Below, piece after piece: positions 40,873-51,708 of a stretch of 64,000 bases of DNA (position 1 is its first letter; each line of letters opens with the position of its first letter). Under the pieces are notes generated by a model, which searched no databases, was not told where the DNA came from, and saw nothing but the letters and a program-made list of their open reading frames with translations. The position numbers were made by a program, and so were the translations under genes. This stretch comes from Alphaproteobacteria bacterium (GTDB lineage: Bacteria; Pseudomonadota; Alphaproteobacteria; Caulobacterales; Hyphomonadaceae), in contig JAAANZ010000022.1 of the NCBI GenBank assembly GCA_009909065.1, positions 1 to 64,000 of the forward strand, in the 5' to 3' direction.

Positions 40873-41897
40873 ATTCGGGCCAGTTCGCCGATGACAAATG
40901 CGCTCTCGCCCGTCTCGCGCAGCAGCGCCTCGACTTCGCCGAAGCGGTCCGGGCGGATGGCGAGCACCATGCCAATTCCCATATTGAATGTGCGCTGCAT
41001 CTCGCCGGGGGCCACGTCGCCGGCTTCGGCGATCCAGTCGAAAACGGGCGGGACTGTCCAGCTGGCCGGGTCGATGCGGGGTGTGAGACCGCCTGGACAC
41101 ATGCGCGGCACGTTCTCGGTCAGGCCGCCGCCGGTGATATGCGCAAGGCCCGTGACGAGCCCCGCGCGAATGAGCGCAAGGACGGGCTTGATATAGAGTC
41201 GCGTCGGGGTCAGCAGCGCCGCACCGAGCGAGTCTTCCGCGAACGGGGCGCGATCGCTGTATTTCAGGGCGCTGCGCTCGACCACGCGCCGGATCAGGGA
41301 ATAGCCGTTCGAATGCGGGCCGGAGCTTGCCAGTCCGATCAGCAGGTCGCCCGCGTCCATCTCGTCATGGCGTGGCAGCAGGGCCGCGCGTTCCGCCGCC
41401 CCGACGACAAAACCGGCGAGATCGTAATGGCCCGGCGGATACATGCCGGGCATTTCGGCGGTCTCGCCGCCAATCAGGGCGCAACCGGCCTGGCGGCAGC
41501 CCTCGGCAATGCCGGCAATCACCGATTCCGCCGTGCCGGCCTCCAGCTTCCCGGTCGCGAAATAATCGAGAAAGAACAGCGGCTCGGCGCCCTGTGCGAG
41601 CACGTCATTGGCGCACATGGCCACAAGGTCGATCCCCACCGTGTCATGCCGGCCGGTTTCGAAGGCCAGCATCAGCTTGGTGCCGACGCCGTCGGTGCCA
41701 GAGACGAGAACCGGATCGTCATAGCCGGCCGCGCGGGGATGGAACAGGGCGCCGAAACCGCCAAGCGAACCCATGACACCGGGGCGGGCGGTTGCTTTCG
41801 CGTGCGGCCCGATCGCGCGCACGAGCGCATCTCCGGCCTCGATATCGACACCGGCATCGCGATAGGTCAGCGGGGAAGGCTTTTCATGCGCACTCAT
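40869..41897 (-). CDS. purM: Phosphoribosylformylglycinamidine cyclo-ligase
   Basis: [62 protein letters not shown]. Confidence 0.95.
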   Translation of the reverse strand: MSAHEKPSPLTYRDAGVDIEAGDALVRAIGPHAKATARPGVMGSLGGFGALFHPRAAGYDDPVLVSGTDGVGTKLMLAFETGRHDTVGIDLVAMCANDVLAQGAEPLFFLDYFATGKLEAGTAESVIAGIAEGCRQAGCALIGGETAEMPGMYPPGHYDLAGFVVGAAERAALLPRHDEMDAGDLLIGLASSGPHSNGYSLIRRVVERSALKYSDRAPFAEDSLGAALLTPTRLYIKPVLALIRAGLVTGLAHITGGGLTENVPRMCPGGLTPRIDPASWTVPPVFDWIAEAGDVAPGEMQRTFNMGIGMVLAIRPDRFGEVEALLRETGESAFVIGELARI

Positions 41898-42007
41898 GAA
41901 TCAGCGTCACTATCATGCGAAAATTGTTCAAGCCAGTGAAAGCGCCTGTTCCGGCTACGCTCCGGGCCTGCTATGAGTTGCCAAGTGTGCAGAGGAGCTT
42001 TGTCGCC

Positions 42008-43018
42008 ATGATTCGTGCTGTTGCCCTTCTGGCTCTTTCCATACTCGCGCTGGCGTGGCCTGCGGCGGGCGATACCCGCGCGGTTTACACGATCACCGAT
42101 ATCGAGGTCGATGAGACCGCGCCGAGTGTCATCGAAGCCCAGCAGCGCGCCCTTGCCACGGCCCGGCGGGTCGGCGCCCAGCGCTTGATCGAGAAGATAA
42201 CACTGGCTGCAGACCGGCTGCAGGCCGGCGGTATCCATATCGACGAGGCGGCGGCCGAGCGCCTGGTCGCCGCTGTCGATGTCCAGGAAGAAACCCGTGG
42301 CGGCGGGCGTTATCGCGGCGTCCTGTCGGTGGTTGGCAATCCGCGCACCGTGCGCGCCTGGCTTCAGGAACGCGACATCCCCTATCTCGACCGGCAGGCG
42401 CCGCTGGCCATGCTGGTGCCGGTGGGCAATGGCGATGATGATCTGGCCTGGGCGTCGGCCTGGCCGGAGCGCGCTGACGGGCGGCTGGCGCCCTATGTCA
42501 CGGCGATGACCGGCGCCTATACGGAAAGTGCGCAATTCATCGATCTGCGCGACGAGATTGGCGGGCTCGGAGCCGAACGCGCCGTGATCGCGAAGCTCCT
42601 CGGCCGTGAAGGCAATTACAGTGTGCGCCTGACCCTTGTCACCGGCGCGGGTCGTGTCCCGCTCGGTCAAACGTCTCGCGCGCCCACGCTCGAAGATGCC
42701 GTGGCCGATGCCGAATTGCGCCTCAGTCAGACCTGGAAACGCGAATCCATGGTGCGCAGCGACACGCGCACGCTCGTCGAGGCCAGCCTGCTTTATACTT
42801 CCATCGCCGAGTGGAACACGCTGCGCCGGGCGCTGGCGCGCTCCCCGCTTGTCTCGGACTTCCAGACCGAGGCCGTCTCGCGCGACGGGGCACTGGTGAG
42901 CTTCGCCTATGCCGGCGACACCCGGAGGCTTCAGCGAGACCTGCGCCAGCGCGGCGTGGCGCTCGATGACGACGCGGCCGGCTTTGTGCTGACCTCGGCC
43001 GTTTCGGGAGCATTGTGA
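42008..43018 (+). CDS. DUF2066-type secreted protein
   Basis: Signal peptide, then YTITDIEVDETAPSVIEAQQRALATARRVGAQRLIEKIT; upstream of the hdaA-like gene. Confidence 0.8.
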   Translation: MIRAVALLALSILALAWPAAGDTRAVYTITDIEVDETAPSVIEAQQRALATARRVGAQRLIEKITLAADRLQAGGIHIDEAAAERLVAAVDVQEETRGGGRYRGVLSVVGNPRTVRAWLQERDIPYLDRQAPLAMLVPVGNGDDDLAWASAWPERADGRLAPYVTAMTGAYTESAQFIDLRDEIGGLGAERAVIAKLLGREGNYSVRLTLVTGAGRVPLGQTSRAPTLEDAVADAELRLSQTWKRESMVRSDTRTLVEASLLYTSIAEWNTLRRALARSPLVSDFQTEAVSRDGALVSFAYAGDTRRLQRDLRQRGVALDDDAAGFVLTSAVSGAL

Positions 43019-43737
43019 GCGCGAGCGGGGACAACACACCGCTCCAGCTCAGCCTGGATTTTCCCCGGCCGGCACCGGCGCTCGATGAACTTGCCGTGTC
43101 TCCAAGCAATGCCGGGGCGGTGGCGCGGCTGAAACAGAGCCGGGACTGGCCGATCGCGGCGATGGCGCTCATTGGCCCCCCGCAAAGCGGCCTGACGACG
43201 CTCGCGGCGGCCTGGGCCGGCCGGTCTGGCGGATATCATTTAAGCCCGGAGCGTTTCGAGAGTCTTTCCCCGGGCGAGGTCGATTCGCTTGCCACCCGAA
43301 ACACGGCCATCGACCCGGCCGGCGGGCTCGGCGATGAGGCGCGTCTGCTGTCGCTGATCAACCAGGTGGGCGCGCGCGGCGGTCGCCTCTTGCTGACGGC
43401 AAACACGCCGCCGTCCCAATGGCCGGTGTATCTCGAGGATCTTGGCTCACGGCTGCGATCGATGCCGGTGGCCGAGATCCGGGCGCCCGATGATGCGATG
43501 ATCCGGGCGCGGCTGATGGCGGCCTGTTCGCGGTATTTCTTTCGCCTGCCGGAAGATGTCGCGAATTTTCTGGTTCTGCGCCTACCGCGCAATTATTCCC
43601 TGCTTGAACACTATGTGCAGCGACTGGCAGGAACGGTCACGGGATCAGGGCGCGACCTGACCCTGCCGCTGGCACGCGAAGTGCTTCGACTGGAGCTGGG
43701 CAGCGATGACGACGACACGCAAGAAGAAGAAGGCTGA
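43015..43737 (+). CDS. hdaA: DnaA-related regulatory inactivator (HdaA-like)
   Basis: DnaA/Hda-like AAA+ (LIGPPQSGLTTLAAAWAG, LRSMPVAEIRAPDDAMIRARLMAACSRYFFRLPEDVANFLVLRLPRNYSLLEHYVQRL); GTG start; upstream of ppk. Confidence 0.82.
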   Translation: MSASGDNTPLQLSLDFPRPAPALDELAVSPSNAGAVARLKQSRDWPIAAMALIGPPQSGLTTLAAAWAGRSGGYHLSPERFESLSPGEVDSLATRNTAIDPAGGLGDEARLLSLINQVGARGGRLLLTANTPPSQWPVYLEDLGSRLRSMPVAEIRAPDDAMIRARLMAACSRYFFRLPEDVANFLVLRLPRNYSLLEHYVQRLAGTVTGSGRDLTLPLAREVLRLELGSDDDDTQEEEG

Positions 43738-45946
43738 AGCACACATGGCCGACGCAGATCGCGAGTCTTCCGAAAGCGCTCTTTCCGGCACCGATGCGCG
43801 CACGCTCATGTCGCAGCCCGAGCGGTTCCTGAACCGGGAATTATCCTGGCTGAAATTCAATGAGCGCGTGCTCGAGGAAGCGGCCAACCGTTCGCATCCC
43901 CTGCTGGAGCGGCTGCGATTCCTGTCGATCTCGGCCAGCAATCTCGATGAGTTCTACATGGTGCGCTATGCCGGGCTGCGCGAGCAGGTCCGCGCCGGGA
44001 TCACGCGCCCGAGCCAGGACGGGATGACCCCGTCGGAACAGGTCGCCCGGATCGAGGATGAGGCCGGCCTCCTTATGAATGCCCAGCAGGAATGTTGGCA
44101 GGAGCTTCGCCAGTCGCTGGCCGATGAGAATATCCGCGTGCTGGACGGCAAGTCCCTGACCAAGGCTGACAGGTCATGGCTGAAGGGCCATTTTCAGGAG
44201 CGGATCCTGCCCATTGTCACGCCGCTGGCGGTCGACCCGGCCCATCCTTTCCCGTTCATCCCGAATCTCGGCTTTGCGGTGGCCTACAGCCTGAAGGCCA
44301 AATCGGGCGGTGACACGATGACGGGACTTGTCCCGCTTCCCGCCTTCTCGCCGCGCTTCATCCGCCTGACGGAGCGCCGGAAGGGCGAGGCGCGCTATAT
44401 CGCGCTGGAAGACGTGCTGACCCTTTTCCTCGAAGAGCTGTATCCCGGCTATGAACCCACGGGCAAATGCGCTTTCCGCATCGTGCGCGACAGCGATATC
44501 GAGATCGAGGAAGAGGCCGAGGATCTTATCCGTGAATTCGAGATACTCCTGAAACAGCGCCGGCGCGGCCGGATCGTTCGCATCAAGCTTGAGAAGAATG
44601 CGCCGAGATCGCTGCGCGAATTCATTCTGCGCGAGATCGGTGCCGAGCCGCAGGACGTGGTCATTACCGATGGCATACTGGGCCTTGCGCAACTGTCCGA
44701 GCTGATCGGTGATGAACGCCAGGACCTGCTGTTTCCCTCCTACGAACCGCGCTATCCCGAACGCATCCGTGAAATGGGCGGGAACTGCTTCAATGCGGTG
44801 CGGGCCAAGGACATCATTGTCCACCATCCTTTCGAGAGTTTCGACGTGGTGGTGCAGTTCATTCGCCAGGCCGCGGCCGACCCGGATGTGGTTGCGATCA
44901 AGCAGACGCTTTATCGCACAAGTTCCAATTCGCCCGTCGTCGCCGCACTGATCGAGGCGGCTGAGGCCGGCAAGAACGTGACCGCACTGGTCGAGATCAA
45001 GGCGCGTTTCGATGAGGAGGCCAATCTTCGCCTCGCCCGCGACCTCGAGCGCGCCGGCGTGCAAGTTGTTTACGGCTTTATCGAATACAAGACGCACGCC
45101 AAGGTCTCGCTCGTGGTGCGCCAGGAGGAGGGCGAGCTTCGCACCTACACCCATTTCGGGACGGGCAATTACCACCCGCAGACCGCGCGGATCTATACCG
45201 ACCTTTCGCTGTTTACCGCCGATGACGCGCTGGGACGCGATGCCGGGCGGCTGTTCAATTTCGTCACCGCCTATCGTGACCCGCCCCCGCACGGGCCGGA
45301 TTTCGAGAAAATCTCGATGTCGCCGGTCACGCTACAGATGAAGCTGATCGAAATGGTCGAGGCGGAGGCGCGCAACGCCCGTGATGGCAAACCCTCCGGG
45401 ATCTGGGCCAAGATGAACTCGCTGGTCGATCAGGATGTGATCGACGCGCTCTATCTGGCCAGCCAGGCCGGCGTGCCGATCAATCTCGTCGTGCGCGGCA
45501 TATGCTGCCTGCGCCCGCAGGTGCCCGGCCTTTCGGAGACGATCCATGTCAAATCGATCGTCGGCCGCTTCCTGGAGCATTCGCGGATTGTCTGCTTCGC
45601 CAATGGCGCCGAGTTGCCCTCGCGCCAGGCCCGTGTCTTCATTTCCTCGGCCGACTGGATGCAACGCAATCTCAAGCGCCGGGTCGAGGCGCTGGTCCCC
45701 GTGGAGACGACAGCGGTCCACCGGCAGGTGCTCAACCAGATCATGGTCGCAAATCTCAATGATGACCTGCAGAGCTGGCAGATGAACCCCGATGGCACCT
45801 ATACACGTCTGAGCCCGCCGGGACGGACTGAGGGTTTCAGTGCCCATCACTATTTCATGGAGAATCCCAGTCTTTCCGGGCGTGGCAGCGCGCTGGAGGT
45901 TTCCTTGCCGCCCCGGCTCGATCCCCGGGACGGAGCCGCAAAGTGA
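43706..45946 (+). CDS. ppk: Polyphosphate kinase 1
   Basis: RFLNRELSWLKFNERVLEEA, FVAAIKQTLYRTS-like (VVAIKQTLYRTSSNSPVVAALIEAAEAGKNVTALVEIKARFDEE), HFGTGNYHPQTARIYTDLSLFT. Confidence 0.95.
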   Translation: MTTTRKKKKAEAHMADADRESSESALSGTDARTLMSQPERFLNRELSWLKFNERVLEEAANRSHPLLERLRFLSISASNLDEFYMVRYAGLREQVRAGITRPSQDGMTPSEQVARIEDEAGLLMNAQQECWQELRQSLADENIRVLDGKSLTKADRSWLKGHFQERILPIVTPLAVDPAHPFPFIPNLGFAVAYSLKAKSGGDTMTGLVPLPAFSPRFIRLTERRKGEARYIALEDVLTLFLEELYPGYEPTGKCAFRIVRDSDIEIEEEAEDLIREFEILLKQRRRGRIVRIKLEKNAPRSLREFILREIGAEPQDVVITDGILGLAQLSELIGDERQDLLFPSYEPRYPERIREMGGNCFNAVRAKDIIVHHPFESFDVVVQFIRQAAADPDVVAIKQTLYRTSSNSPVVAALIEAAEAGKNVTALVEIKARFDEEANLRLARDLERAGVQVVYGFIEYKTHAKVSLVVRQEEGELRTYTHFGTGNYHPQTARIYTDLSLFTADDALGRDAGRLFNFVTAYRDPPPHGPDFEKISMSPVTLQMKLIEMVEAEARNARDGKPSGIWAKMNSLVDQDVIDALYLASQAGVPINLVVRGICCLRPQVPGLSETIHVKSIVGRFLEHSRIVCFANGAELPSRQARVFISSADWMQRNLKRRVEALVPVETTAVHRQVLNQIMVANLNDDLQSWQMNPDGTYTRLSPPGRTEGFSAHHYFMENPSLSGRGSALEVSLPPRLDPRDGAAK

Positions 45947-47433
45947 TGACCGGCTCCAGGTCGCGCCGGGTCGCGGTTATCGATATCGGCTCGAATTCCG
46001 TCCGCCTCGTCATCTATTCGGTCTGGCGGGCCTCGGCGCTTCCGATATTCAACGAAAAGGTCATGGCCGGGCTTGGCCGCGGGCTGAGCCTCACGGGGCA
46101 GCTCTCGCAGGACGGGCGCGAGGCGGCCCTTGCGGCCCTGCAACGTTATCGGGCCATACTGGATGCTCTGGAGGTTGGCGAAGTGCGCGCGGTGGCGACA
46201 GCGGCGGTCCGGGTGGCCTCGGACGGGGCGGATTTCGCGCGTGAAGCGGCGCTGGCCGCAGGCGTGCCGCTGACGATCCTTTCCGGCCGCGACGAGGGCC
46301 GGCTGTCGGCGGAAGGCGTGGCTGCGGGCATATATCGCCCGACCGGGCTTGTTGGAGATATTGGCGGTTCGAGTCTTGAACTGCATCCGGTCGGCGAGCG
46401 GATACTCACGCCGGGAGAGAGCCATATGCTCGGCCCGCTGTCCCTTGCCGAATTCGACAAGGCCGGCGGGCGCAAGATCCGCCAGTATGTGGAGAACGTG
46501 CTGGACTCCTCGGAAGCGATCCGCTTCGGCGCAGAGAAATTCTACGCGGTCGGCGGGGCGTGGCGTGCGCTGGCCAAGCTGAAAATGGCGCGTGACGATT
46601 ATCCGCTACGGGTTCTCAATGCCTATCGCATGTCGGCAAAACATGTCTCGGAACTGACCGAATTCGTCCTGTCTGCACGCACGAGCAAATCGGCCAGCCA
46701 GGAGATTTCGCGCGCGGCTGGCCGGCGCGCTTCGCAACTGCACCTGACGGCGGCCGTGCTGGACACGATTGTCAGACTTGCCGGCGTGCAGGAGGTGATC
46801 ATTTCCTCAGGGGGTCTGCGCGAAGGCGTTGTCCGAGACATGATCAATGGCGAGGAGGGCGCTCCGCTCATCGACGGTGTGATCGCGTTTGCCAAGCTCA
46901 ATGATGCACAGGTCGCCTTCGGCCAGGCCCTCTGCGATTTTGTCGAGCCCGTATTCGAGGGGAGCAAGCCCCTGTTCGGCTCTCCGCAAGAGGATCGCCG
47001 CATCCGGCTGGCTGCCTGCCTGCTGGCCGATTCCGCGAGCCGGTTTCATCCCGACAACCGCGATGACATGGCCTATGAGCAGGCCTTGCGCGGGCCGTAT
47101 TCGGGGCTCGACCATTCCCAGAGGGCGTATATCGCCGAAGCGATCGGCAATCGTTACGCGCGCGCCTTTCGGGTGCCGGCGGACGTTAAGGCGCTGTCAT
47201 CCAAATCCGCTTCAGCGAGCGCCCGGCGGCTCGGCCTGTCCATGCGTCTCGGCGCGGTCTTTTCGGCGCGCTCGGCGCCGCTCCTGCAGCGCGCCCGCCT
47301 TTCAGTGACCCGCGAAAAGCTCCAATTCCGACTGCCGCGCGCCGATGAGCCTCTCGTCTCCGAAACCGTCCGCCGGCGCCTTTCGCAACTTGCCGACAAT
47401 CTTGAGCGGGACGCCGAAGTGGTCTTCGAGTGA
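45943..47433 (+). CDS. ppx: Exopolyphosphatase (Ppx/GppA family)
   Basis: VAVIDIGSNSVRLVIY, GLVGDIGGSSLEL, ATG overlap with ppk. Confidence 0.93.
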   Translation: MMTGSRSRRVAVIDIGSNSVRLVIYSVWRASALPIFNEKVMAGLGRGLSLTGQLSQDGREAALAALQRYRAILDALEVGEVRAVATAAVRVASDGADFAREAALAAGVPLTILSGRDEGRLSAEGVAAGIYRPTGLVGDIGGSSLELHPVGERILTPGESHMLGPLSLAEFDKAGGRKIRQYVENVLDSSEAIRFGAEKFYAVGGAWRALAKLKMARDDYPLRVLNAYRMSAKHVSELTEFVLSARTSKSASQEISRAAGRRASQLHLTAAVLDTIVRLAGVQEVIISSGGLREGVVRDMINGEEGAPLIDGVIAFAKLNDAQVAFGQALCDFVEPVFEGSKPLFGSPQEDRRIRLAACLLADSASRFHPDNRDDMAYEQALRGPYSGLDHSQRAYIAEAIGNRYARAFRVPADVKALSSKSASASARRLGLSMRLGAVFSARSAPLLQRARLSVTREKLQFRLPRADEPLVSETVRRRLSQLADNLERDAEVVFE

Positions 47434-47456
47434 GACCGGCCGGTCAGAACAGCGCG

Positions 47457-48182
47457 TTATCCGCTTGAGGCGACGGGGCAGTCGGGGAGGATCAACATGG
47501 CGGGCAGTTGCGTGGCCTCGCTTGCGCAAGCGCCCGTGAAATCGGCGCTGGAGAGACCCTGTGCATCGGAAAAGTCCGTCCCCGCCAGCCGCGCGTCGAG
47601 GAAGCTCGCCCCCGAAAGATCGGACCCGGTCAAATCGGCGCCGGACAGGTTTGCGGAATTGAAGTCGCTGTCCTGCAACTGCGCGCGCGACAGGCGCGCA
47701 CCTGTCAGGTCGCTGCTGGCGAACACGGCGCCGCGTGCAGAAAGGCCGTCGCCATTGATGCGCTCAAGGATGGCTGCGACCAGGCTGGCCTGCTCGAAAT
47801 CGGCCCTTTCAAGCCGGGCCGAGGAAAAATCCGCCCCGTTGGCGGATACGCCGTCCAAGTGGGCCCGGGAAAGGTCGGCGCCGGAAAAGTCGGCCTTGTC
47901 GAGAACCGCGCCACTGAACCATGCGCCTTGGGCAGAGGCCTCAGTGAAGACGGCCGCAGTGGCCTGCAACTGGCGCAGATTTGCTCGGTCCATGACGGCC
48001 CCGGGATAATTGGCGCCGTCGAGCGTCCAGCCGACCATCTGTTTTCCAGAAAGGCTGCAATCGCTGCAGGATCCCGAATAGGACGGGGCCCAGGACACTT
48101 TGTCCGCCTGGGCACTGGCGGTGGAGCCAGTCCCGGAGATCAAGGCCAAAATGCCAGCTGATAAAGTAACCCTACCGAGCAT
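47457..48182 (-). CDS. Secreted pentapeptide-repeat protein
   Basis: Signal peptide then A(D/N)L/FxG repeats: LDKADFSGADLSRAHLDGVSANGADFSSARLERADF...SANLSGADLTGSDLSGASF. Confidence 0.85.
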   Translation of the reverse strand: MLGRVTLSAGILALISGTGSTASAQADKVSWAPSYSGSCSDCSLSGKQMVGWTLDGANYPGAVMDRANLRQLQATAAVFTEASAQGAWFSGAVLDKADFSGADLSRAHLDGVSANGADFSSARLERADFEQASLVAAILERINGDGLSARGAVFASSDLTGARLSRAQLQDSDFNSANLSGADLTGSDLSGASFLDARLAGTDFSDAQGLSSADFTGACASEATQLPAMLILPDCPVASSG

Positions 48183-48246
48183 ACGGTAGTGATTAAAGAA
48201 CTCGCCGGCGCTTAGAAACTGAAAATCTCTCCACAACTGTGATTTC

Positions 48247-48741
48247 TCACCGGCAGTGTGGCATGGACAACGCATCCGGAAGCCGCGTTGAGGCGTCGCC
48301 GCAGGCTTTCGAGAGTTGCTCGGAGGTCAGTCCTTTCGCGCCGGCCAGGTTGGCTCCGGAGAGATTGGCCCCTTCGAGCCGGGCGCCCGTCATGTCCGCG
48401 CCGCCGAAATAGGCCCCGACAAGGGTTGCCTGTCTGAGATCGGCGGCCACGAACCGCGCGCCGGTGAACCGGGCGCCAAACAGATTGGCAACCGAGAGAT
48501 CGCAGCGGGCGAAATTTGCACCGTTCATGGTGGCAAGCGCCAGGTTGGCCTGTCTCAGGCGCGCTCCCGAGACGTCGATTCCGGCGAGGTCACGATAGGA
48601 AAGGTCGGCCTGGAACAGGTTGCATCCCGGACAGGACTCCCCGGCCTGAACCGCCGCGATTTCGCCGGCATCCTGGGCCAGCAGGGCCGGTCCCGGTACG
48701 GCCAGGGCAAATGCAGCGGCGACAGCGATATGTTTCAACAT
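48247..48741 (-). CDS. Secreted pentapeptide-repeat protein
   Basis: MLKHIAVAAAFALAVPGPALLAQ signal, then VSGARLRQANLALATMNGANFARCDLSVANLFGARFTGARFVAADL. Confidence 0.85.
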   Translation of the reverse strand: MLKHIAVAAAFALAVPGPALLAQDAGEIAAVQAGESCPGCNLFQADLSYRDLAGIDVSGARLRQANLALATMNGANFARCDLSVANLFGARFTGARFVAADLRQATLVGAYFGGADMTGARLEGANLSGANLAGAKGLTSEQLSKACGDASTRLPDALSMPHCR

Positions 48742-48820
48742 GGGCCAGCCTCTCAGAAGGGGAGTTCGCAATTCGCCCTTCACGCGCAAGTCACGGGCCA
48801 GCTTCGCCTTGAGCCCTGCC

Positions 48821-51124
48821 TCAGTTTGCCGTCTGCCGGGCGCCGCAGGTGTCGCAGGCAAGGCTGCCATCCTCCCCGCTCGCATGCAGCGTGAAACTGC
48901 CGCACTCCCCGCAGGGCTCACCGAGATAGTCCGGCATTCCATCGTCAAGGGCTTGGGCGATGGCCTCGCCGGGCGTGCTGGCGTCTTCGTCGGCATTTTC
49001 GTCCGGACTTGGACGGCGCTTGTCGAGAATGACGATATTGTCGGGCAGTTGCCCGCGCGAAAAGCCCCGCGAAATGAGCTGGGCCGCCTCTTCGGTGAAA
49101 TTGTTGGCGCCGGCCTTCTCGATGGCGTCGCCCAGCCCCCGGCCGAGGCCATCATGCGTGGCATCTCCCAGTTCGGCCAGGTCCTCGCGCCCGAGATAGG
49201 AGACCGCGAGTTCGCGAAAGATATAGTCGAGGATCGATGTTGCCCGCCCGATCCGGTCATTCCCGGTAACCTCGCCAGCCGGTTCGAACCGGGTATAGAC
49301 GAATGCATCGACATATTCGTCCAGCGGCACGCCGTATTGCAGGCCGAGTGACACCGAGATGGCGAAATTGTTCATCAGGGAGCGGAAGGCCGCGCCCTCC
49401 TTGTGCATGTCGATGAATATCTCGCCGAGCGAGCCGTCATCGAACTCGCCGGTGTGCAGATAGACCTTGTGTCCACCGACCGTGGATTTCTGGATATAGC
49501 CCTTGCGCCGGTCGGGCAGGCGGGTGCGGCGGGTCTCGCCGGCCGGGCCGGGCTGCGGCGCCTCGGCCGCCGCCGTCGGCGTGGCCGGCGGGGCGGGCAT
49601 ATCGTCTTCCTGCTCCAGTATCTCTTCGGCCAGGGCGTGGATACGGCTCATCCGTTCGTGAAGGCGCGCCGGCTCGGCCCGGCTTCCCGGGCTGATGAGC
49701 AGGCCGATACCGGCGGCCTGTGCCGCGGCGGCGTTGGCAAGCGCTTCGGGCGGCGCCAGGCGCGCGATCGGTGCAAGCGAAAGGTACGGCGCAAGCCTTT
49801 CAGCAAGCCCCAGCATGTCCCCGGTTGAGGGCGCCGCGTTGATTCCGGCCTCCTGTAAGGCCTGTCGCGCACGGCGCTCGGCCCAGCCTTCCACGGCGCG
49901 TTCGGCGGTTTCGATGTCGCGTCTGGAAAAACCGATGGCCGAGAGCAGTGCGTGACCGTCACTGTCGAAGCCTTCGGGCGCCAGGCGCAGATCGCCGGAA
50001 ATGATCTCGTCGCCCAGCACCCAGCGTGAAAACGCCGCGTTCAGGGGCAGCCCTTCGCCAAGCGCGCGCTGGATCCGCGCGATCGCCTCGAGCGTAAACC
50101 CGCGCGCGCGCAGGCGGTCCGTTGAAATCTCTCCGGCCTCGCTCAGCGCTTCGCCCGCCGAAATTCGCGCTTCCAGGGCTGCAAGCGCGTCAGGGTCCCG
50201 CCGGCCGAGCGCCAGTCGCAGCACACGCGCCGGCACTGTGCCATCCGGGCCGTCCTCGACCAGGGCGCCGAGCGGGGAAAGGCCGTCGCTCGCCGGCGAT
50301 ATGAAAGCGGCTTGCTGGGCCAGCGGCAGAATGGCGAGCCCCGGGCCCTTGCGTGGGCTTGCCCTTCGCGGTGCCAGGGCGAGCCTGTCGGCCTGCGCCT
50401 TTCGAAAGGCGCCTCCGCGCGTCTCACTGGCCAGGAGTGCGAGGATCGCCTCGGCCAGGGCACATCCCTTATCCGTGGAAATGTCTTCCCCGAGGGCCAG
50501 CACCGCGCCGACAAGACCGGTGACCAGGACGAGCCCGTCCTCGCCGAGTCGCCCGCGAAGCGCCCCGGCCACATCGGCCAGCCGTTCGCCTTCCAGGCCG
50601 TCGGGCCCTACAAAGCCGGCGACATCGATGAGACTTGTCAGGGTTTCGGCTGGCGGCAAGTCACCGGGCGCCAACAGCAGCTGTCCGCCAAGCGACAGGA
50701 GGGTTTCCGCGTCAGCGCGCGCGTCCTCCAGCCAGTCCGCGTCCGCGATCCTGCAAACATGACCGGCGCCGCGGCCGGCCTTGTCCCTGAGCCGCCCGGC
50801 CAGACCGGGAAACCCCGCCGGATGGCACAGACCCTGCTCGATCAGTTCGGCCGGCACGCCTTCGTTCAACGCTCGGGCGAGATCGGGGTCGCGTGGCATG
50901 TCGCCCAGCGATTCGATCAGTTCCGCCATGGACAGGTGGGCGGCGGCCTCGACATGGCGGTCGGCGAGGGCATGGGCAGCCGCACCGATATCACCGGGCC
51001 GGCTGGCCGGCTGCGTCAGGTCCAGCCATTCGGCGCAGTCACGCAGTGCTGTGGGCGGCGCGACATTGGCGCGCTGCAGGGCCGCTTCGAGAATCGTGTC
51101 GCTGTCGGCGTTGTCCTGGCTCAT
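48821..51124 (-). CDS. NrdJ-like TSCPD-domain protein without recognisable catalytic barrel
   Basis: C-terminal [69 protein letters not shown]...[17 protein letters not shown] and terminal CGECGSF...CDTCGA match the class II RNR C-terminus; start trimmed to MSQDNADSD. Confidence 0.85.
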   Translation of the reverse strand: MSQDNADSDTILEAALQRANVAPPTALRDCAEWLDLTQPASRPGDIGAAAHALADRHVEAAAHLSMAELIESLGDMPRDPDLARALNEGVPAELIEQGLCHPAGFPGLAGRLRDKAGRGAGHVCRIADADWLEDARADAETLLSLGGQLLLAPGDLPPAETLTSLIDVAGFVGPDGLEGERLADVAGALRGRLGEDGLVLVTGLVGAVLALGEDISTDKGCALAEAILALLASETRGGAFRKAQADRLALAPRRASPRKGPGLAILPLAQQAAFISPASDGLSPLGALVEDGPDGTVPARVLRLALGRRDPDALAALEARISAGEALSEAGEISTDRLRARGFTLEAIARIQRALGEGLPLNAAFSRWVLGDEIISGDLRLAPEGFDSDGHALLSAIGFSRRDIETAERAVEGWAERRARQALQEAGINAAPSTGDMLGLAERLAPYLSLAPIARLAPPEALANAAAAQAAGIGLLISPGSRAEPARLHERMSRIHALAEEILEQEDDMPAPPATPTAAAEAPQPGPAGETRRTRLPDRRKGYIQKSTVGGHKVYLHTGEFDDGSLGEIFIDMHKEGAAFRSLMNNFAISVSLGLQYGVPLDEYVDAFVYTRFEPAGEVTGNDRIGRATSILDYIFRELAVSYLGREDLAELGDATHDGLGRGLGDAIEKAGANNFTEEAAQLISRGFSRGQLPDNIVILDKRRPSPDENADEDASTPGEAIAQALDDGMPDYLGEPCGECGSFTLHASGEDGSLACDTCGARQTAN

Positions 51125-51309
51125 CCTGACACCTTTCGGCCCTGTCGGCCCTTGACTGACTGTACCCGAGCTCAATTCACCGGATTCTGTGTCGGGCGCA
51201 AAGCGTATCGCGCGACTTGACGGCGTGCCAGTTGCGCTGCACTGCCGGCTGTAATTAATTTCCGGAGGGACCATATTCCGGTCACAAGGATGCAACAGGA
51301 CTGTTTGCC

Positions 51310-51708
51310 GTGTTCATGAAAATCTTCACCTGGTGGAACTCCTCCACGCTCGGCGCCATTTTCGACATCCGCCGCCGCTCGAAATTCGTGGGCGAGGACG
51401 AGTACGGAAATCGTTATTATGAAGACCGGCGCGCCTCGCTGGATGACAAGGATTATCATCGCCGATACGTGATTTATCGCGGTCTGGCCGAGCCGTCCAA
51501 GGTCCCGCCGGAGTGGCATGGCTGGCTGCACCACACATTCGACGACCCACCGACGCAAGCGCCGCTCAGGCGCCGGGCCTGGGAAATCGACCATAAACCC
51601 AACATGACCGGCACGCTCTGGGCCAGCCGGCCGAAAGGCGCGATCGGCGCAGGGCGTGAGCGCCAGCAGTCCGACAGCGATTACGAGGCCTGGACCCCTG
51701 ATGCGTGA
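51310..51708 (+). CDS. NADH:ubiquinone oxidoreductase NDUFA12-like subunit
   Basis: [14 protein letters not shown]...[31 protein letters not shown]. Confidence 0.93.
   Translation: MFMKIFTWWNSSTLGAIFDIRRRSKFVGEDEYGNRYYEDRRASLDDKDYHRRYVIYRGLAEPSKVPPEWHGWLHHTFDDPPTQAPLRRRAWEIDHKPNMTGTLWASRPKGAIGAGRERQQSDSDYEAWTPDA

Noticed and set aside
47434-47445. Palindrome GACCGGCCGGTC after ppx
   Set aside because: Short GC palindromes are expected by chance at this GC content, and it lies between convergent genes
48742-49314. N-terminal extension of the 48247-49314 minus ORF
   Set aside because: Signal peptide begins at 48741; the upstream part overlaps the NrdJ-like coding sequence out of frame
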